A DNA stretch of 64,000 bases, taken from assembly GCA_039808885.1 (NCBI GenBank), contig JBDHTX010000003.1, forward strand, positions 62,001-126,000. The letters are read 5' to 3'. The DNA comes from Dongia_A sp039808885. GTDB lineage: Bacteria > Pseudomonadota > Alphaproteobacteria > Dongiales > Dongiaceae. The notes beneath the pieces are model-generated. The model was not told where the DNA came from and did no database searches. It was given only the letters and a program-made list of their open reading frames with translations. Of this stretch, positions 1 to 9,007 are shown one piece after another; position 1 is the first letter of the stretch; each line of letters begins with the position of its first letter. The position numbers and the translations under genes are program-made.

Positions 1-49
1 GTATTCTCCGTCGCGGATAGGCTATATGTGGTCGCTCCCCGTCGCAGCG

Positions 50-3000
50 CTAGGCCGTGGCCTTTTTGCGGTCGAGCTGCTTCAGGGAATGGGCAATCCA
101 CTGCGCCGTCAGCTTCTCATGCACCGAGTTCTGGCCCAGGCGCTGGCGCAGGGCCGCGAAATCGACATGGTCCAGTTCCTGGTCCTGGTTGAAGCAGGAG
201 AAGACCACCGTTTCCTTGCCGGTCACCGGGTCCTTGTGCGGCTGCAGGCACTGGGCGCAGATCTCTTTCATCATGCATTGCATGGGCGAGTTGATGGAGC
301 CCACGGCGTGATGCTGCGGCTTGAGGTACGGCGCCAGCACGTCGTGCCGCGCCCGCGCAACCGCCGCCATCATGCCGTCGGAGCCGATGGCGATGATGCG
401 GTCGACATCCTGGATCTTGATCGGCGTCTCGCCCATCTCGCCCTTGGCGTAGGTCAGGATCGATTGGACGATGTTGCCGACGAAGCTCTTGTCCTGCGGC
501 CGGTCGGGCACGAAGCCCGGCGCCTCGTCGCTCGACCAGATGACGACGTCGGAGGCCGCCTCGATCTCCTCGACCTTGTAGCGGTCCTGCAGCTTCTTGT
601 AGCCGGCGAAGTAAACAACCTTCGATCCCGCCGCCTTCAGCGCGCGGCCGATCGAGAACAGCACGGCATTACCCAGGCCTCCGCCCGCCAGCAGCACCGT
701 CTCGCCTGCCGGCGTCTCGGTCGGGGCGCCCGTCGGGCCCATCAGGATCACCGGTTCGTTCGGCTGCAGCCAGGCGCAGAGCTCGGACGAGCCGCCCATC
801 TCCAGCACGATCAGGCCGACCAGGCCCTCCTTGGTGTCGGTCCAGGCGCCGGTCAGCGCCAGGCCTTCCATGGTCAGGCGCGTGTCCTTGGTGCGCGGCG
901 CCAAGGTCTCGAAATTCTGCAGGCGATAGAACTCGCCGGGCAGGAAATTGGCCGCCGCCTGCGGCGCCTCGACCACCACCTCGACGATGGTGGGGGTCAG
1001 GCGGTTGACGGTGCGGATCTTCGCCCGCAGCCGCTTGTTGAGATCGGCGAGGAACGCGGCGTGATCGGTCTTGGCCGCCGCAGGCAGGCTCGCCAGAACC
1101 TGTGAGACGACCGGCCAGCCCTGCTTGGCGCTGCCCATCGCCTTCACCACGTTGCCGGCGAAGGACGGATGCAAATCGCCGAAGAAGCTGATGGCGCGGC
1201 CGTCGGGGCGGCGCTCGGTGATGACGCGGACCTCGTTCGGCTTGGCGAGCTTCTCCGGCTTCACCACCGCGCCGTCTTCGTTGAGCGCCTGGAAATACTG
1301 GCCGTCGACGTGGAAGTGCTCGGCATCCTCGCGCGCCAGCACGGTGTTCGGGCGCGTGCCCGCCGCCACCAGAACGGCCCGCGCCGGCATCGAGGATTCG
1401 ACGCCTTCCGCGTTCTTGAAATGGATGCGCTCGGCGTGGCCGGTCTTGTCCTGGTCGATGCGCGTCGGCGTCAAGCCCTCGGCGAAGCGGATGCCTTCCT
1501 CCATCGCCTTCTCCACCTCTTCGTGGTTGAGGGTGTAGGAGGGCGCGTCGATCAGGCGGCGGCGATAGGCAATGGTGACGCCGCCCCAGCCGTCGATCAG
1601 CTTTGCCAGCTTCGGAGCCTCTTCCGCCTCCGCCGCCCGCGCGCGCTCGGCGCGGAAGGCCTTGGCATGGGCGATGAACTCGTCAGCCACCTCCAGCTCG
1701 ATGGGGGAGAACTTGGCGCGCACCGCCTGCTCGCCGCCTTCGGCGACCAGGATCTCGTAGCGCTTCAGGAACTTCTCCACCTGGACCGGGTAATAGGCCA
1801 TCGCCTCGGTCGCGGTGTCGATCGCGGTCAACCCGCCGCCGATGACGACCGCCGGCAAACGCAGCTGTAGATTGGCGATGGAATCTGCCTTGGCGGCACC
1901 TGTCAGTTGCAACGCCATCAGGAAATCCGAGGCCATGCGCACGCCGCGCGACAGGCCGCCGGGCATGTCGAGCAAAGTCGGCTTGCCGGCGCCGAGCGCC
2001 AAAGCGACATGATCGAAGCCGAGGCCGAAGGCCTGCTCGGCGGTGAGGGTGCCGCCGAAGCGCACGCCGCCGAACATGGCGAAGCTCTGCCGCCGCTCCA
2101 GCAGCAGGCGGATCATCTTCAGGAAGTTCTTGTCCCAGCGCACGGTGATGCCGTATTCGGCGACGCCGCCGAAGCCGGCCATGGCGCGGTCGTTCAAATC
2201 CTCCTGCAGCTCGCTGATGTTGCGGATCGGCCGGAAGGCGACGCGGCTGCCATCCGGCTTCACGCCGGAGATGGCGGCGTCGAGCGGCTCGATCTTCAGG
2301 CCGTCCACCGCGACGACGGTGTGGCCGTCATTCAGCAGGTAATGCGACAGGGTGTAGCCGGCCGGGCCGAGGCCGACCACCAGCACCTTGCGCCCGCTCG
2401 CCGGCTTCGCCACCGGGCGGCGGATGTTGAGCGGGTTCCAGCGCGTCAGCAGGCCGTAGATCTCGAAGCCCCAGGGCAGGCCGAGCACGTCTTTCAGCGT
2501 CCGCGTCTCGGCCTGCGGAATGTCGACCGGGTCCTGCTTCTGGTAGATGCAGGACTTCATGCAATCGTTGCAGATGCGGTGTCCGGTCGCCGCGCACATC
2601 GGGTTGTCGACAGCGATGATGCCGAGCGCGCCGATCGGCAGGCCGTCGGCCTTCACTGTGTGCATCTCGGAGATCTTCTCTTCGAGCGGGCAGCCGGCCA
2701 GCGTGATGCCGAACACGCTCTTCTTGAACGTGCCGTCCTTCTCCTTCAGCCCGCGCGAGCAGCTGTCCTTGCCCTGGTTGTGGCAGAAGATGCAGTAATT
2801 GGCCTGGTCCAGCGCCTGGTTCAGATCCATGCCGAGATCGGTCAAATGGAACGCCTCGCGCGCGCGCTGCTTGTCCTCGGCCAGCTTGAAGGTCGGGATG
2901 CCGTGGCGCGTCTCGGTCTCCAGATGCACCAGGTGCAGCGGGTCGACCTTGCGCGGCGCCTTGAACAGCACGCCGCTACGATGCAGAGCCTTGCCGGCCT

Positions 3001-3520
3001 CCGTCTGCGTCGCCCAGGCGGCGTATTTGGTGGCGAGCGCCAGGCCGAAGGCGTGGGTGTTCTCGTCCTTCTGCCATTCCTCGACCTTGGTGGCGAAGGT
3101 CAGCTCGTCGAAGCTGCCACCGAACAGGCCGGTGAGCTCGGTGCGGATGGAATCGGCGTCGAAGGTCTTGGCCTCGGCTTCCGGATGCGCCTTCAGCGCC
3201 CGGCGCTGCACGAATAGGCGCTTCACGCTGTAGATGGGCGCCAGCTCGGAATGCTGCCGGCGCAGCGCGCCAAGTTCGTCGGCGATGCCGAACAGGCTGC
3301 CCAGGAAATCGTCCAGATGCGCCGCGGTCTCGATGATGAGCGTGGACTCCGCCTTGGCATCCAGCGCCTTCGGCTCGGCGCGCGCCGCCAGCAGGCGGCC
3401 GGCCAGCCCCTCGTCGCTCTTGCGCAAGGCATCGACAAACAAGCCATCGATCTTGGCGAGGCCCGCCGGGTCGTAGAGGTCCTCAAAGCGCAAGCCGTGG
3501 GCGAGACGCAACTCAGTCAT
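50..3520 (-). CDS. Fused GltD/NfnB-like and PyrK-like FAD/iron-sulfur oxidoreductase
   Basis: Predicted cytosolic redox enzyme of 1156 residues that joins modules usually made as separate chains. Residues about 240-340 hold a cysteine-rich region (NYCIFCH, later CNDCMKSC). A GltD/NfnB-type FAD loop (VVGLGPAG) lies near 382 and a second dinucleotide loop (VVIGGG) near 557. A ferredoxin-reductase/PyrK-type domain runs from about 830, with AGGGLGNA near 945, and a PyrK-like 2Fe-2S site (CMMKEICAQC plus a later Cys) lies near 1082. Relatives such as GltD, NfnAB and PyrK pass electrons between NAD(P)H and another carrier; the physiological partner here is not visible. The first 230 residues match nothing I recognise. 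The gene stands alone and is divergent from the next one. The architecture is well supported, the substrate is not. Confidence 0.9.
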   Translation of the reverse strand: MTELRLAHGLRFEDLYDPAGLAKIDGLFVDALRKSDEGLAGRLLAARAEPKALDAKAESTLIIETAAHLDDFLGSLFGIADELGALRRQHSELAPIYSVKRLFVQRRALKAHPEAEAKTFDADSIRTELTGLFGGSFDELTFATKVEEWQKDENTHAFGLALATKYAAWATQTEAGKALHRSGVLFKAPRKVDPLHLVHLETETRHGIPTFKLAEDKQRAREAFHLTDLGMDLNQALDQANYCIFCHNQGKDSCSRGLKEKDGTFKKSVFGITLAGCPLEEKISEMHTVKADGLPIGALGIIAVDNPMCAATGHRICNDCMKSCIYQKQDPVDIPQAETRTLKDVLGLPWGFEIYGLLTRWNPLNIRRPVAKPASGRKVLVVGLGPAGYTLSHYLLNDGHTVVAVDGLKIEPLDAAISGVKPDGSRVAFRPIRNISELQEDLNDRAMAGFGGVAEYGITVRWDKNFLKMIRLLLERRQSFAMFGGVRFGGTLTAEQAFGLGFDHVALALGAGKPTLLDMPGGLSRGVRMASDFLMALQLTGAAKADSIANLQLRLPAVVIGGGLTAIDTATEAMAYYPVQVEKFLKRYEILVAEGGEQAVRAKFSPIELEVADEFIAHAKAFRAERARAAEAEEAPKLAKLIDGWGGVTIAYRRRLIDAPSYTLNHEEVEKAMEEGIRFAEGLTPTRIDQDKTGHAERIHFKNAEGVESSMPARAVLVAAGTRPNTVLAREDAEHFHVDGQYFQALNEDGAVVKPEKLAKPNEVRVITERRPDGRAISFFGDLHPSFAGNVVKAMGSAKQGWPVVSQVLASLPAAAKTDHAAFLADLNKRLRAKIRTVNRLTPTIVEVVVEAPQAAANFLPGEFYRLQNFETLAPRTKDTRLTMEGLALTGAWTDTKEGLVGLIVLEMGGSSELCAWLQPNEPVILMGPTGAPTETPAGETVLLAGGGLGNAVLFSIGRALKAAGSKVVYFAGYKKLQDRYKVEEIEAASDVVIWSSDEAPGFVPDRPQDKSFVGNIVQSILTYAKGEMGETPIKIQDVDRIIAIGSDGMMAAVARARHDVLAPYLKPQHHAVGSINSPMQCMMKEICAQCLQPHKDPVTGKETVVFSCFNQDQELDHVDFAALRQRLGQNSVHEKLTAQWIAHSLKQLDRKKATA

Positions 3521-3723
3521 CGCGAGCCTTCTAAATCACAGAAAATTCTTGGGAATTTGCCCAACTTCCGGGGCTTCCTTACAGGTTTCACAGCGCCATG
3601 GCAAGAAAGCGGACGGCTTAAAACGCATGGAAACAGTGTGGATTAAGCATTCCACTGGGCAATTGCCGGAACCATATCCGGCCGATGGGCGTATCATGCC
3701 CGACCTGGAAGAGGATTGAGACC

Positions 3724-4401
3724 GTGCCGAATGCCGCAGACGAACCGGGCGACCTGCCGGAAGGCGCCCGCCAGAAGCTGATCCAGCGCAAGCAGGACTG
3801 GGCCGAGCAGGGCCGCCTGCTGACCGGCGAGGCCGCCGATCCCGCCGTCCGGCGCCTGCCGCCGGGGCAGCGCCTGGTGACCTCCTGGCCGGTCCTCGAT
3901 TTGGGCGCCCAGCCCAGGATCGATTTGCAGCGCTGGCGCCTGGTGGTGGACGGTTTGGTGGAGAACCCGGTCACCCTGGACTGGGAGAGCTTCAACCGCC
4001 TGCCGCAATCGGAAAGCCTCAGCGACATCCATTGCGTGACGTCCTGGTCGCGCTACGACAATCGCTGGCGGGGGGTGCTGGCGGCCGATCTGCTGGCCCA
4101 TGTCCGGCCGAAGCCGGAGGCCAAGTTCGTCCTGTTCCAGTCCTTCGACACCTACACCACCAACCTGCCGCTGGCCGAATTCGCCGCGCCGGACGTGTTG
4201 CTGGCGACCCATTGGGAGGGCGAGCCCCTGACCGTCGAGCATGGCGGCCCGGTCCGCGCGGTGGTGCCGAAGCTCTATTTCTGGAAAAGCGCCAAATGGG
4301 TGAAGCGCATCAGCTTCGCGGCGGAAGACCAGCCCGGCTTCTGGGAGGTGCGCGGCTACCACAATCACGGCGATCCGTGGATGGAGGAGCGGTACTCCTG
4401 A
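3724..4401 (+). CDS. Sulfite oxidase-like molybdopterin oxidoreductase
   Basis: About 225-residue protein of the sulfite oxidase catalytic-domain superfamily (YuiH/MsrP-like), which binds a molybdopterin cofactor. The cofactor-ligand cysteine is expected at C104 in DIHCVTSWSRYDNRW, and the C-terminal RGYHNHGDPW is typical of the family. There is no signal peptide or dimerisation domain, so it is the short cytosolic type whose substrate is unknown. I chose the GTG at 3724 because GGAAGAGG lies about 10 bases upstream; an in-frame ATG at 3685 would add 13 residues but has no good ribosome-binding site. It is divergent from the fused oxidoreductase gene, so the two may share a control region. 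Confidence 0.92.
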   Translation: MPNAADEPGDLPEGARQKLIQRKQDWAEQGRLLTGEAADPAVRRLPPGQRLVTSWPVLDLGAQPRIDLQRWRLVVDGLVENPVTLDWESFNRLPQSESLSDIHCVTSWSRYDNRWRGVLAADLLAHVRPKPEAKFVLFQSFDTYTTNLPLAEFAAPDVLLATHWEGEPLTVEHGGPVRAVVPKLYFWKSAKWVKRISFAAEDQPGFWEVRGYHNHGDPWMEERYS

Positions 4402-4520
4402 CAGTCACGTCCTTGTGATCCCGGGAATTCCGTCAGCGTCGCATCATCTGTGACTTGTTTCACTGACCGCGTCGTTGCGGACCGACAGGATGCACCGACC
4501 TTTCAAGGAGGAGAGGCATT

Positions 4521-4994
4521 ATGAAACAGAGTGATTTCCGCGCCGCCGCCGTGATCCTGCTGGGCCTGATGGCGGCTCCCGGCGCCGCCTTCGCGCTCGG
4601 CTCCAGCTCGACCCCGGAGCCGGCACAGGCCGACCTCTACAAGCAGGCGAAGGACCTGGTCGACGGCGAGAAATACGCCAAGGCGATTCCGCTGCTGCAG
4701 CAATCGATCAAGGAAAAGGGCGAATACGCCGACGCGCTGAACCTGCTCGGCTATTCCAACCGCAAGCTGGGCGACAAGGCCAAGGCGATGACCTACTACA
4801 CCAAAGCCCTGAACATGGAGCCGAAGCACCTCGGCGCCAACGAATACGTGGGCGAGCTCTACCTCGAGCTCAACGACCTGCCCAAGGCCCAGGCGCGCCT
4901 CGACGTGCTGAAGGACGCCTGCGGCGATTGCGAGGAATACAGCGACCTCGCGGAAGCCATCGCCGACTACAAGAAGGCGCACGGGCTGTCGTAA
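4521..4994 (+). CDS. Exported tetratricopeptide repeat protein
   Basis: 157-residue protein with an N-terminal signal peptide (basic start, hydrophobic stretch to about residue 25 ending AAPGAAFA). Two to three TPR helical pairs follow (YKQAKDLVDGEKYAKAIPLL, then ADALNLLGYSNRKLGDKAKA, then a third), so it probably acts in the periplasm as a protein-binding scaffold. A CGDC cysteine pair near residue 134 could form a disulfide or bind metal. The ATG is preceded by a strong AAGGAGGAG ribosome-binding site. It appears monocistronic; no function can be assigned beyond TPR-mediated binding. Confidence 0.92.
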   Translation: MKQSDFRAAAVILLGLMAAPGAAFALGSSSTPEPAQADLYKQAKDLVDGEKYAKAIPLLQQSIKEKGEYADALNLLGYSNRKLGDKAKAMTYYTKALNMEPKHLGANEYVGELYLELNDLPKAQARLDVLKDACGDCEEYSDLAEAIADYKKAHGLS

Positions 4995-5014
4995 ACAGCT
5001 CCATTCTCCCTTTT

Positions 5015-5118
5015 CGTCATTGCCGGGCCGCCGCGAAAGCGGCGTGACCCGGCAATCCAAGTTTCAATCGGCTTCTCCGCCGCCAACTTGGATCGCCGGG
5101 TCAAGCCCGGCGATGACG
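5015..5118. repeat. Paired palindromic repeat, family A copy 1
   Basis: The ends are near-perfect inverted repeats (CGTCATTGCCGGGC at the left, GCCCGGCGATGACG at the right, one mismatch). A second inner dyad joins CCGGCAATCCAAGTT to AACTTGGATCGCCGG. It sits between two convergent genes, so it may serve as a two-way transcript end. The same GTCA...TGAC design recurs at about 42545, 43251 and 52718. Confidence 0.8.
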
Positions 5119-5129
5119 ATCTTGAGGAC

Positions 5130-5810
5130 TCAACCCACCCGCTTCACCACCGCATAGCCGCGCGGCTCGCCCGTCTTGCGGCTTCGCGTGGCCATCGCCC
5201 GCGCCAGGCGCTCCAGCGGCGCCCAGAGCGGCTCGTAGTCCTTCTTGTAGACGTCGAGCATCAGCACCCGGTCGCTGCCCGGATCATAGGCGCCAACGGG
5301 CGAGAAATGACCGACATCGACGCCGTCGCCATAGAACAGGTCGAGGTGGAAATTCGCCGCGACGAAGCCGGTGGCGCCGGATTCCAGTTCCGCCAGGGTC
5401 GCGCGCAATTCCGGCAGGCAGGCCTCGGCCTCGGCGACGGCACGCATCTCGACGCGCCAGGTCCCGGCGCAGCCGAAATGCGCCAGGGCCCGCCCCATCG
5501 CTTCGGCGAATTCGCTCAGCGTCTGGCCGGGGCCCGTCTCATGTGCGATCGCCGCGCGCCAGGCCTCGTCCTTGAGCGCGTCGAGCAGGCTGAGCTCGCT
5601 TACCGGCGCTCCCACCTTCAACCGTCCCTCATGGCCGCGAATGGCATTCAGCAGCATCACCGCGCTGGCCAGCGAGCAGGAGGAATCGGTGTGCTGCTGG
5701 ATCAGCTGCGGCGCCAGCGACCAATACGGGCTCAACGGATTGCCGCGCACATAAGCATGGTCGAGGCGCAACGGGACAAGGCTGGGAGGCGTCAGGTCGG
5801 TCATGTTCAC
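5130..5810 (-). CDS. Phytochelatin synthase-like cysteine peptidase
   Basis: 226-residue protein of the phytochelatin synthase (papain-fold) family. The catalytic triad can be read as C45 (TDSSCSLASAVMLL), H168 (VGHFSPVGAY) and D186 (MLDVYKKDYEPLW). Eukaryotic members make metal-binding phytochelatins from glutathione; bacterial single-domain members mostly hydrolyse glutathione to gamma-Glu-Cys. No signal peptide is seen. The start codon overlaps the stop of the upstream cyclase gene by four bases, so it is probably translated by coupling and the two form an operon. The family call is firm; the real substrate and any link to cAMP are inference. Confidence 0.9.
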   Translation of the reverse strand: MNMTDLTPPSLVPLRLDHAYVRGNPLSPYWSLAPQLIQQHTDSSCSLASAVMLLNAIRGHEGRLKVGAPVSELSLLDALKDEAWRAAIAHETGPGQTLSEFAEAMGRALAHFGCAGTWRVEMRAVAEAEACLPELRATLAELESGATGFVAANFHLDLFYGDGVDVGHFSPVGAYDPGSDRVLMLDVYKKDYEPLWAPLERLARAMATRSRKTGEPRGYAVVKRVG

Positions 5811-7489
5811 GCTCCCAGGCTGCGGGCGTCGTCGAGGGCATAGGCGACCAGCGGCTCCTTGCGCCCGCGCAGGGCGATCTCGGTCCGCCGGCCGAGGGCG
5901 AGGTTCATCTCGGCGGCCCTGGCGGCCGCTTCCGAGACCAGCAGCTGGCAGCCCTGCTCCTTGGTCGCCGCCTCCAGCCGGCTGGCGATGTTGACCGTGT
6001 CGCCGATGGCGGTGAGGGCGAGGGCGGGCGCGAAGCCCATCTCGCCGACGATGGCCGGGCCGAAATGCACGCCGATGCCGATCCTGAGCGGCGTGCGCAA
6101 TTCGGCGCTGTGCTGGGCGTTGAACATCTCGATGCCCTCGGCCATGCGCCGGGCCGCGTCGAGCGCCTGGGCCGCCGCCAGCTCGGGCCGGCCGCGCAGG
6201 CCGAACACCGCCATGACGCCGTCGCCGATGAACTTGTCGACATGGCCGCCGGCCTGCTGGACCGCGGTGCCGGTGGTGCGGAAATACTGGTTCAGCAGGA
6301 ATACAACGTCATAGGGCAGGCGCTGCTCGGCAAGGCCAGTGAAGCCGCGCAGATCGGCGAACAGGATCGCCACCTCCTGCTCCTTGCCCTGGCTGAGGTC
6401 GGCGCCGAACAGGGCCTGCTGCGCGCTGGTGCCGGGCGGCATCAGCGGCTGGATGGTGATTGCGGCCGTGGGGCGCAGCTGGCAGGCGAGGCGCACGGCC
6501 GGCGCGGCGTGGATGCGGGCCAGCACCCGGGCCTCTTCCTCGCCCGGCGGCGGCAGGGCCTCGACGCCCGACAGCACATGCACCCGGCAGGTCGAGCAGC
6601 GGCTGCGCCCGCCGCAGACCGAGGCATGCGGGATGTTGCCGATGCGGCTCGCCTCCAGGAGCGTGGTGCCGGGCTGGATCACCACGCGGCGCCCGTCGCT
6701 GTAGGTGACCGGGATGGCGCGATGCCGGGTCGCCAGGAGACGCAGGCCGCGCGACACGAAGACGCCGCCCACCAGGCCGCAGAAACCGAGGGTGAGCCAG
6801 GTGCGCAGGGCGTAGATCGCCGCGACCTCCGGCGCCCCGGGAACCCGGACTTCCGCCAGCATCGCGGCGGTCCAGGCGGGGTCCTGCGCCAGCCGCTCCA
6901 CTTCGCGGGCGCCATCGGCGAAGCCGAGCAGGGCGAGCACCGGGATCAGCAGGGCCGCGGCGCCCAGGGCCACCCGCCAGCGCGGGAACCAGGGCTTCAC
7001 CCTGAGCCAGTAATTGAGCCCGATGCAGCCATGGATCCAGGTGACGACGAGGGCCGCGGCCTGCATGGCGCCGATGCCGGGAGACGCCACCCAGATCGCC
7101 CACAGCACGAAGGCGTAGCGGTCGTCGAGTCCATAGCGGTCGTGGGCGTAGACCGTGCCGAGGACGTGCAGGATCAGCAGCGGCGGCGCGCTCAGGCCGA
7201 GGAGGAGCTGTGCCGCCTCGAGCACGGGCATGCGCAGGCTCTTGCGCCGGTAGAGCGCCCTGAGGCCGATCAGCAGGTGCAGGACGATCGACAGGAACAG
7301 CAGCGCCTCGATGCCGTCGAAGCGCCAGAAGGCGAGGAATATCCGGCGGCCGGCCTCCATCGCGTCGAGCGATACCAGCCCCAGGATGTGGTTGAGGTTG
7401 TGGGTCAGGACATAGAAGAAGAGGATGAGCCCGGTGGCAAGGCGGGTGACGGCGATGATCCGCCCCCATCGTCCGGACTTTGGCGGCAC
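5807..7489 (-). CDS. CyaC-like membrane adenylate cyclase with diheme-type anchor and 2Fe-2S domain
   Basis: 560-residue class III nucleotide cyclase with three modules. Residues 10-250 form about six membrane helices with histidines at 30, 34, 71, 108, 116 and 153, like the diheme-b anchor of succinate:quinone oxidoreductases. Residues 258-350 are a ferredoxin domain with C292, C298, C301 and C336. Residues 370-555 are the cyclase domain, with metal-binding D379 and D423 and the ATP-selecting K419 (HVDKFIGDG). The same layout is known in Sinorhizobium meliloti CyaC, which makes cAMP in response to quinone redox state. I chose the GTG at 7489 because GGAGG lies seven bases upstream; a longer open frame to 7858 would run antisense over the DUF1289 gene. 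It overlaps the downstream phytochelatin-synthase-like gene. Confidence 0.93.
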   Translation of the reverse strand: MPPKSGRWGRIIAVTRLATGLILFFYVLTHNLNHILGLVSLDAMEAGRRIFLAFWRFDGIEALLFLSIVLHLLIGLRALYRRKSLRMPVLEAAQLLLGLSAPPLLILHVLGTVYAHDRYGLDDRYAFVLWAIWVASPGIGAMQAAALVVTWIHGCIGLNYWLRVKPWFPRWRVALGAAALLIPVLALLGFADGAREVERLAQDPAWTAAMLAEVRVPGAPEVAAIYALRTWLTLGFCGLVGGVFVSRGLRLLATRHRAIPVTYSDGRRVVIQPGTTLLEASRIGNIPHASVCGGRSRCSTCRVHVLSGVEALPPPGEEEARVLARIHAAPAVRLACQLRPTAAITIQPLMPPGTSAQQALFGADLSQGKEQEVAILFADLRGFTGLAEQRLPYDVVFLLNQYFRTTGTAVQQAGGHVDKFIGDGVMAVFGLRGRPELAAAQALDAARRMAEGIEMFNAQHSAELRTPLRIGIGVHFGPAIVGEMGFAPALALTAIGDTVNIASRLEAATKEQGCQLLVSEAAARAAEMNLALGRRTEIALRGRKEPLVAYALDDARSLGA

Positions 7490-7673
7490 TGGCTTTCCTC
7501 CGATCGGCGGCGGCTGTTCAACGCTCCTGGCGCCGTGATAATAGACCGCCGCCGGCCGGCCCGCCAAATCGACTCGGGCCAAATAGACTCGGGCCAAATG
7601 GACTTGGGGATGGGCCCTTGACCATGCCCGGAATGTGGCCGGCAGCTTTGCGGCAGGAGCCCGACCCAGCGCG

Positions 7674-7922
7674 ATGACCGAGGACAGCGAGCAGCAACGC
7701 CGGTTGGCCCGCGAGAAGCGGCGCGAGGAGCGCCGCCGGCTGCTGATGAGCGGCCCGCCGTCGCCCTGCATCAGCGTCTGCCAGATCGACCCCAAGACCG
7801 GCTGGTGCATCGGCTGCCAGCGCACCATCGACGAGATCCGCGACTGGATCATTTCCACCCCCGATGAGCGGCAGAAGATCCTCGACGCCCTGCCGGTGCG
7901 GCGCGGGACGGCGTCGGCTTGA
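7674..7922 (+). CDS. DUF1289 small cysteine-rich protein
   Basis: 82-residue protein with the DUF1289 four-cysteine signature C32-x3-C36-x8-C45-x2-C48 (PCISVCQIDPKTGWCIGC), probably a metal or Fe-S site, followed by the typical EIRDW segment. The first 25 residues are strongly charged. An in-frame ATG at 7635 is possible but lies in a poorly conserved region. The stop overlaps the start of the following flippase-like gene (TTGA), so the pair is likely one transcript. The molecular function of the family is unknown to me. Confidence 0.88.
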   Translation: MTEDSEQQRRLAREKRREERRRLLMSGPPSPCISVCQIDPKTGWCIGCQRTIDEIRDWIISTPDERQKILDALPVRRGTASA

Positions 7923-8917
7923 CCGCCAACGCGCCTCAGCCCGGCCGGTCATCGCGGCGCGCCGTGACCCTGGCGCTGCAGCTTGGTGTCAGCGCGGCCT
8001 TGATTTCGGCGCTGGTCTTCGTCGTCGACTGGCAAGGGCTGCGCCGGGCCGCCGGATCCCTGTCGCTGGCCGGGTGCGCTGGTGTGGTGCTGCTCTTTTT
8101 CCTGTCGCAGGCGGCGTTGATCTGGCGCTGGCGGGCATTGCTGGAGACCGTCGGCGTGCACGAGACCCTGGCGCGGTCCGGGCGCACCGTCTTCGCCGGC
8201 CTGTTCCTGAACAATTTCATGCCCGGCACGCTCGGCTATGACGGCCTGCGCATCCTGTTGATGGGGCGCGCCTGCGGCAGCATGCCTGTCGCCATCGGCG
8301 CCATCGCCTATGAGCGGGCGATGCAGGTGGCGATCTACGTTCTGCTGGTCATGCTGGCGTCGTTGTGGCCGATGGCCTGGCTCCGGCCCTGGCTGCAGCT
8401 GGTCATCCTGGTCGGCGGCGGTCTCGCCATCCTGGTCCTGCTGGCGCTGCTGAAATGGCTCGGCGGGCGCAAGATCAGCCCGGCGCCGCGCGAGGCCGGG
8501 CTGCTGGTACGCGGCTGGGCCTTCCTTGGCGCGATGCTGGCGGAGACTGGCCGGATGCAGGTGCGCCTGCGCCGGCACCGCGGCGTCCAGGCGCGGTTCT
8601 TCCTGTCCAGCCTCGCCAATGTGGCCTTCGTTCTCGCGCTCTTCGTCGTGACGCTCCACGATCTCGGCCGGTCGACGGATCTGCCCGTCATTCTCTTCGC
8701 CCTCGGCGTCGCCGCCATCGCCTCCGGCCTGCCGATTTCCTTCGGCGGGATCGGCGTCTACGAGGCCCTGCTGGTGCTGTTCCTGGGCCTGGGCGGGGTG
8801 CCGAGCGGCGATGCGCTGCTGGTGGCGCTGGTGATACGCGGGGCGGCCGTCCTGGTCAGCTTGGTCGGCCTGCCCGGCGCGCTGCTGCTGTGGCGCGGGC
8901 GCGGGGCGGCGGGATGA
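7919..8917 (+). CDS. Flippase-like integral membrane protein (LPG synthase TM / UPF0104 type)
   Basis: 332-residue polytopic protein with seven to eight predicted membrane helices and the family features FLNNFMPGTLGYDGLRI (about residue 99) and ISFGGIGVYEALLVLF near the C-terminus. This family includes the membrane part of lysyl-phosphatidylglycerol synthases and flippases that move lipid-linked molecules. The start is a TTG overlapping the DUF1289 stop codon, which implies translational coupling. The glycosyltransferase and asparagine-synthase-type genes downstream suggest it may translocate a lipid-linked sugar; that is inference. Confidence 0.9.
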   Translation: MTANAPQPGRSSRRAVTLALQLGVSAALISALVFVVDWQGLRRAAGSLSLAGCAGVVLLFFLSQAALIWRWRALLETVGVHETLARSGRTVFAGLFLNNFMPGTLGYDGLRILLMGRACGSMPVAIGAIAYERAMQVAIYVLLVMLASLWPMAWLRPWLQLVILVGGGLAILVLLALLKWLGGRKISPAPREAGLLVRGWAFLGAMLAETGRMQVRLRRHRGVQARFFLSSLANVAFVLALFVVTLHDLGRSTDLPVILFALGVAAIASGLPISFGGIGVYEALLVLFLGLGGVPSGDALLVALVIRGAAVLVSLVGLPGALLLWRGRGAAG

Positions 8918-9007
8918 CGCCGGCCGGGATGACGTCCTGGCGCATGGCGGCAGGCCGCGCCCAAGGGCTATAGTGCGGCAGGCTGATCAGGGAGCTTTGA
9001 CCGCGCG

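Noticed and set aside
7490..7858. N-terminal extension of the cyclase
   Set aside because: It lies antisense over the DUF1289 gene and lacks a start signal, whereas GGAGG precedes the GTG at 7489.
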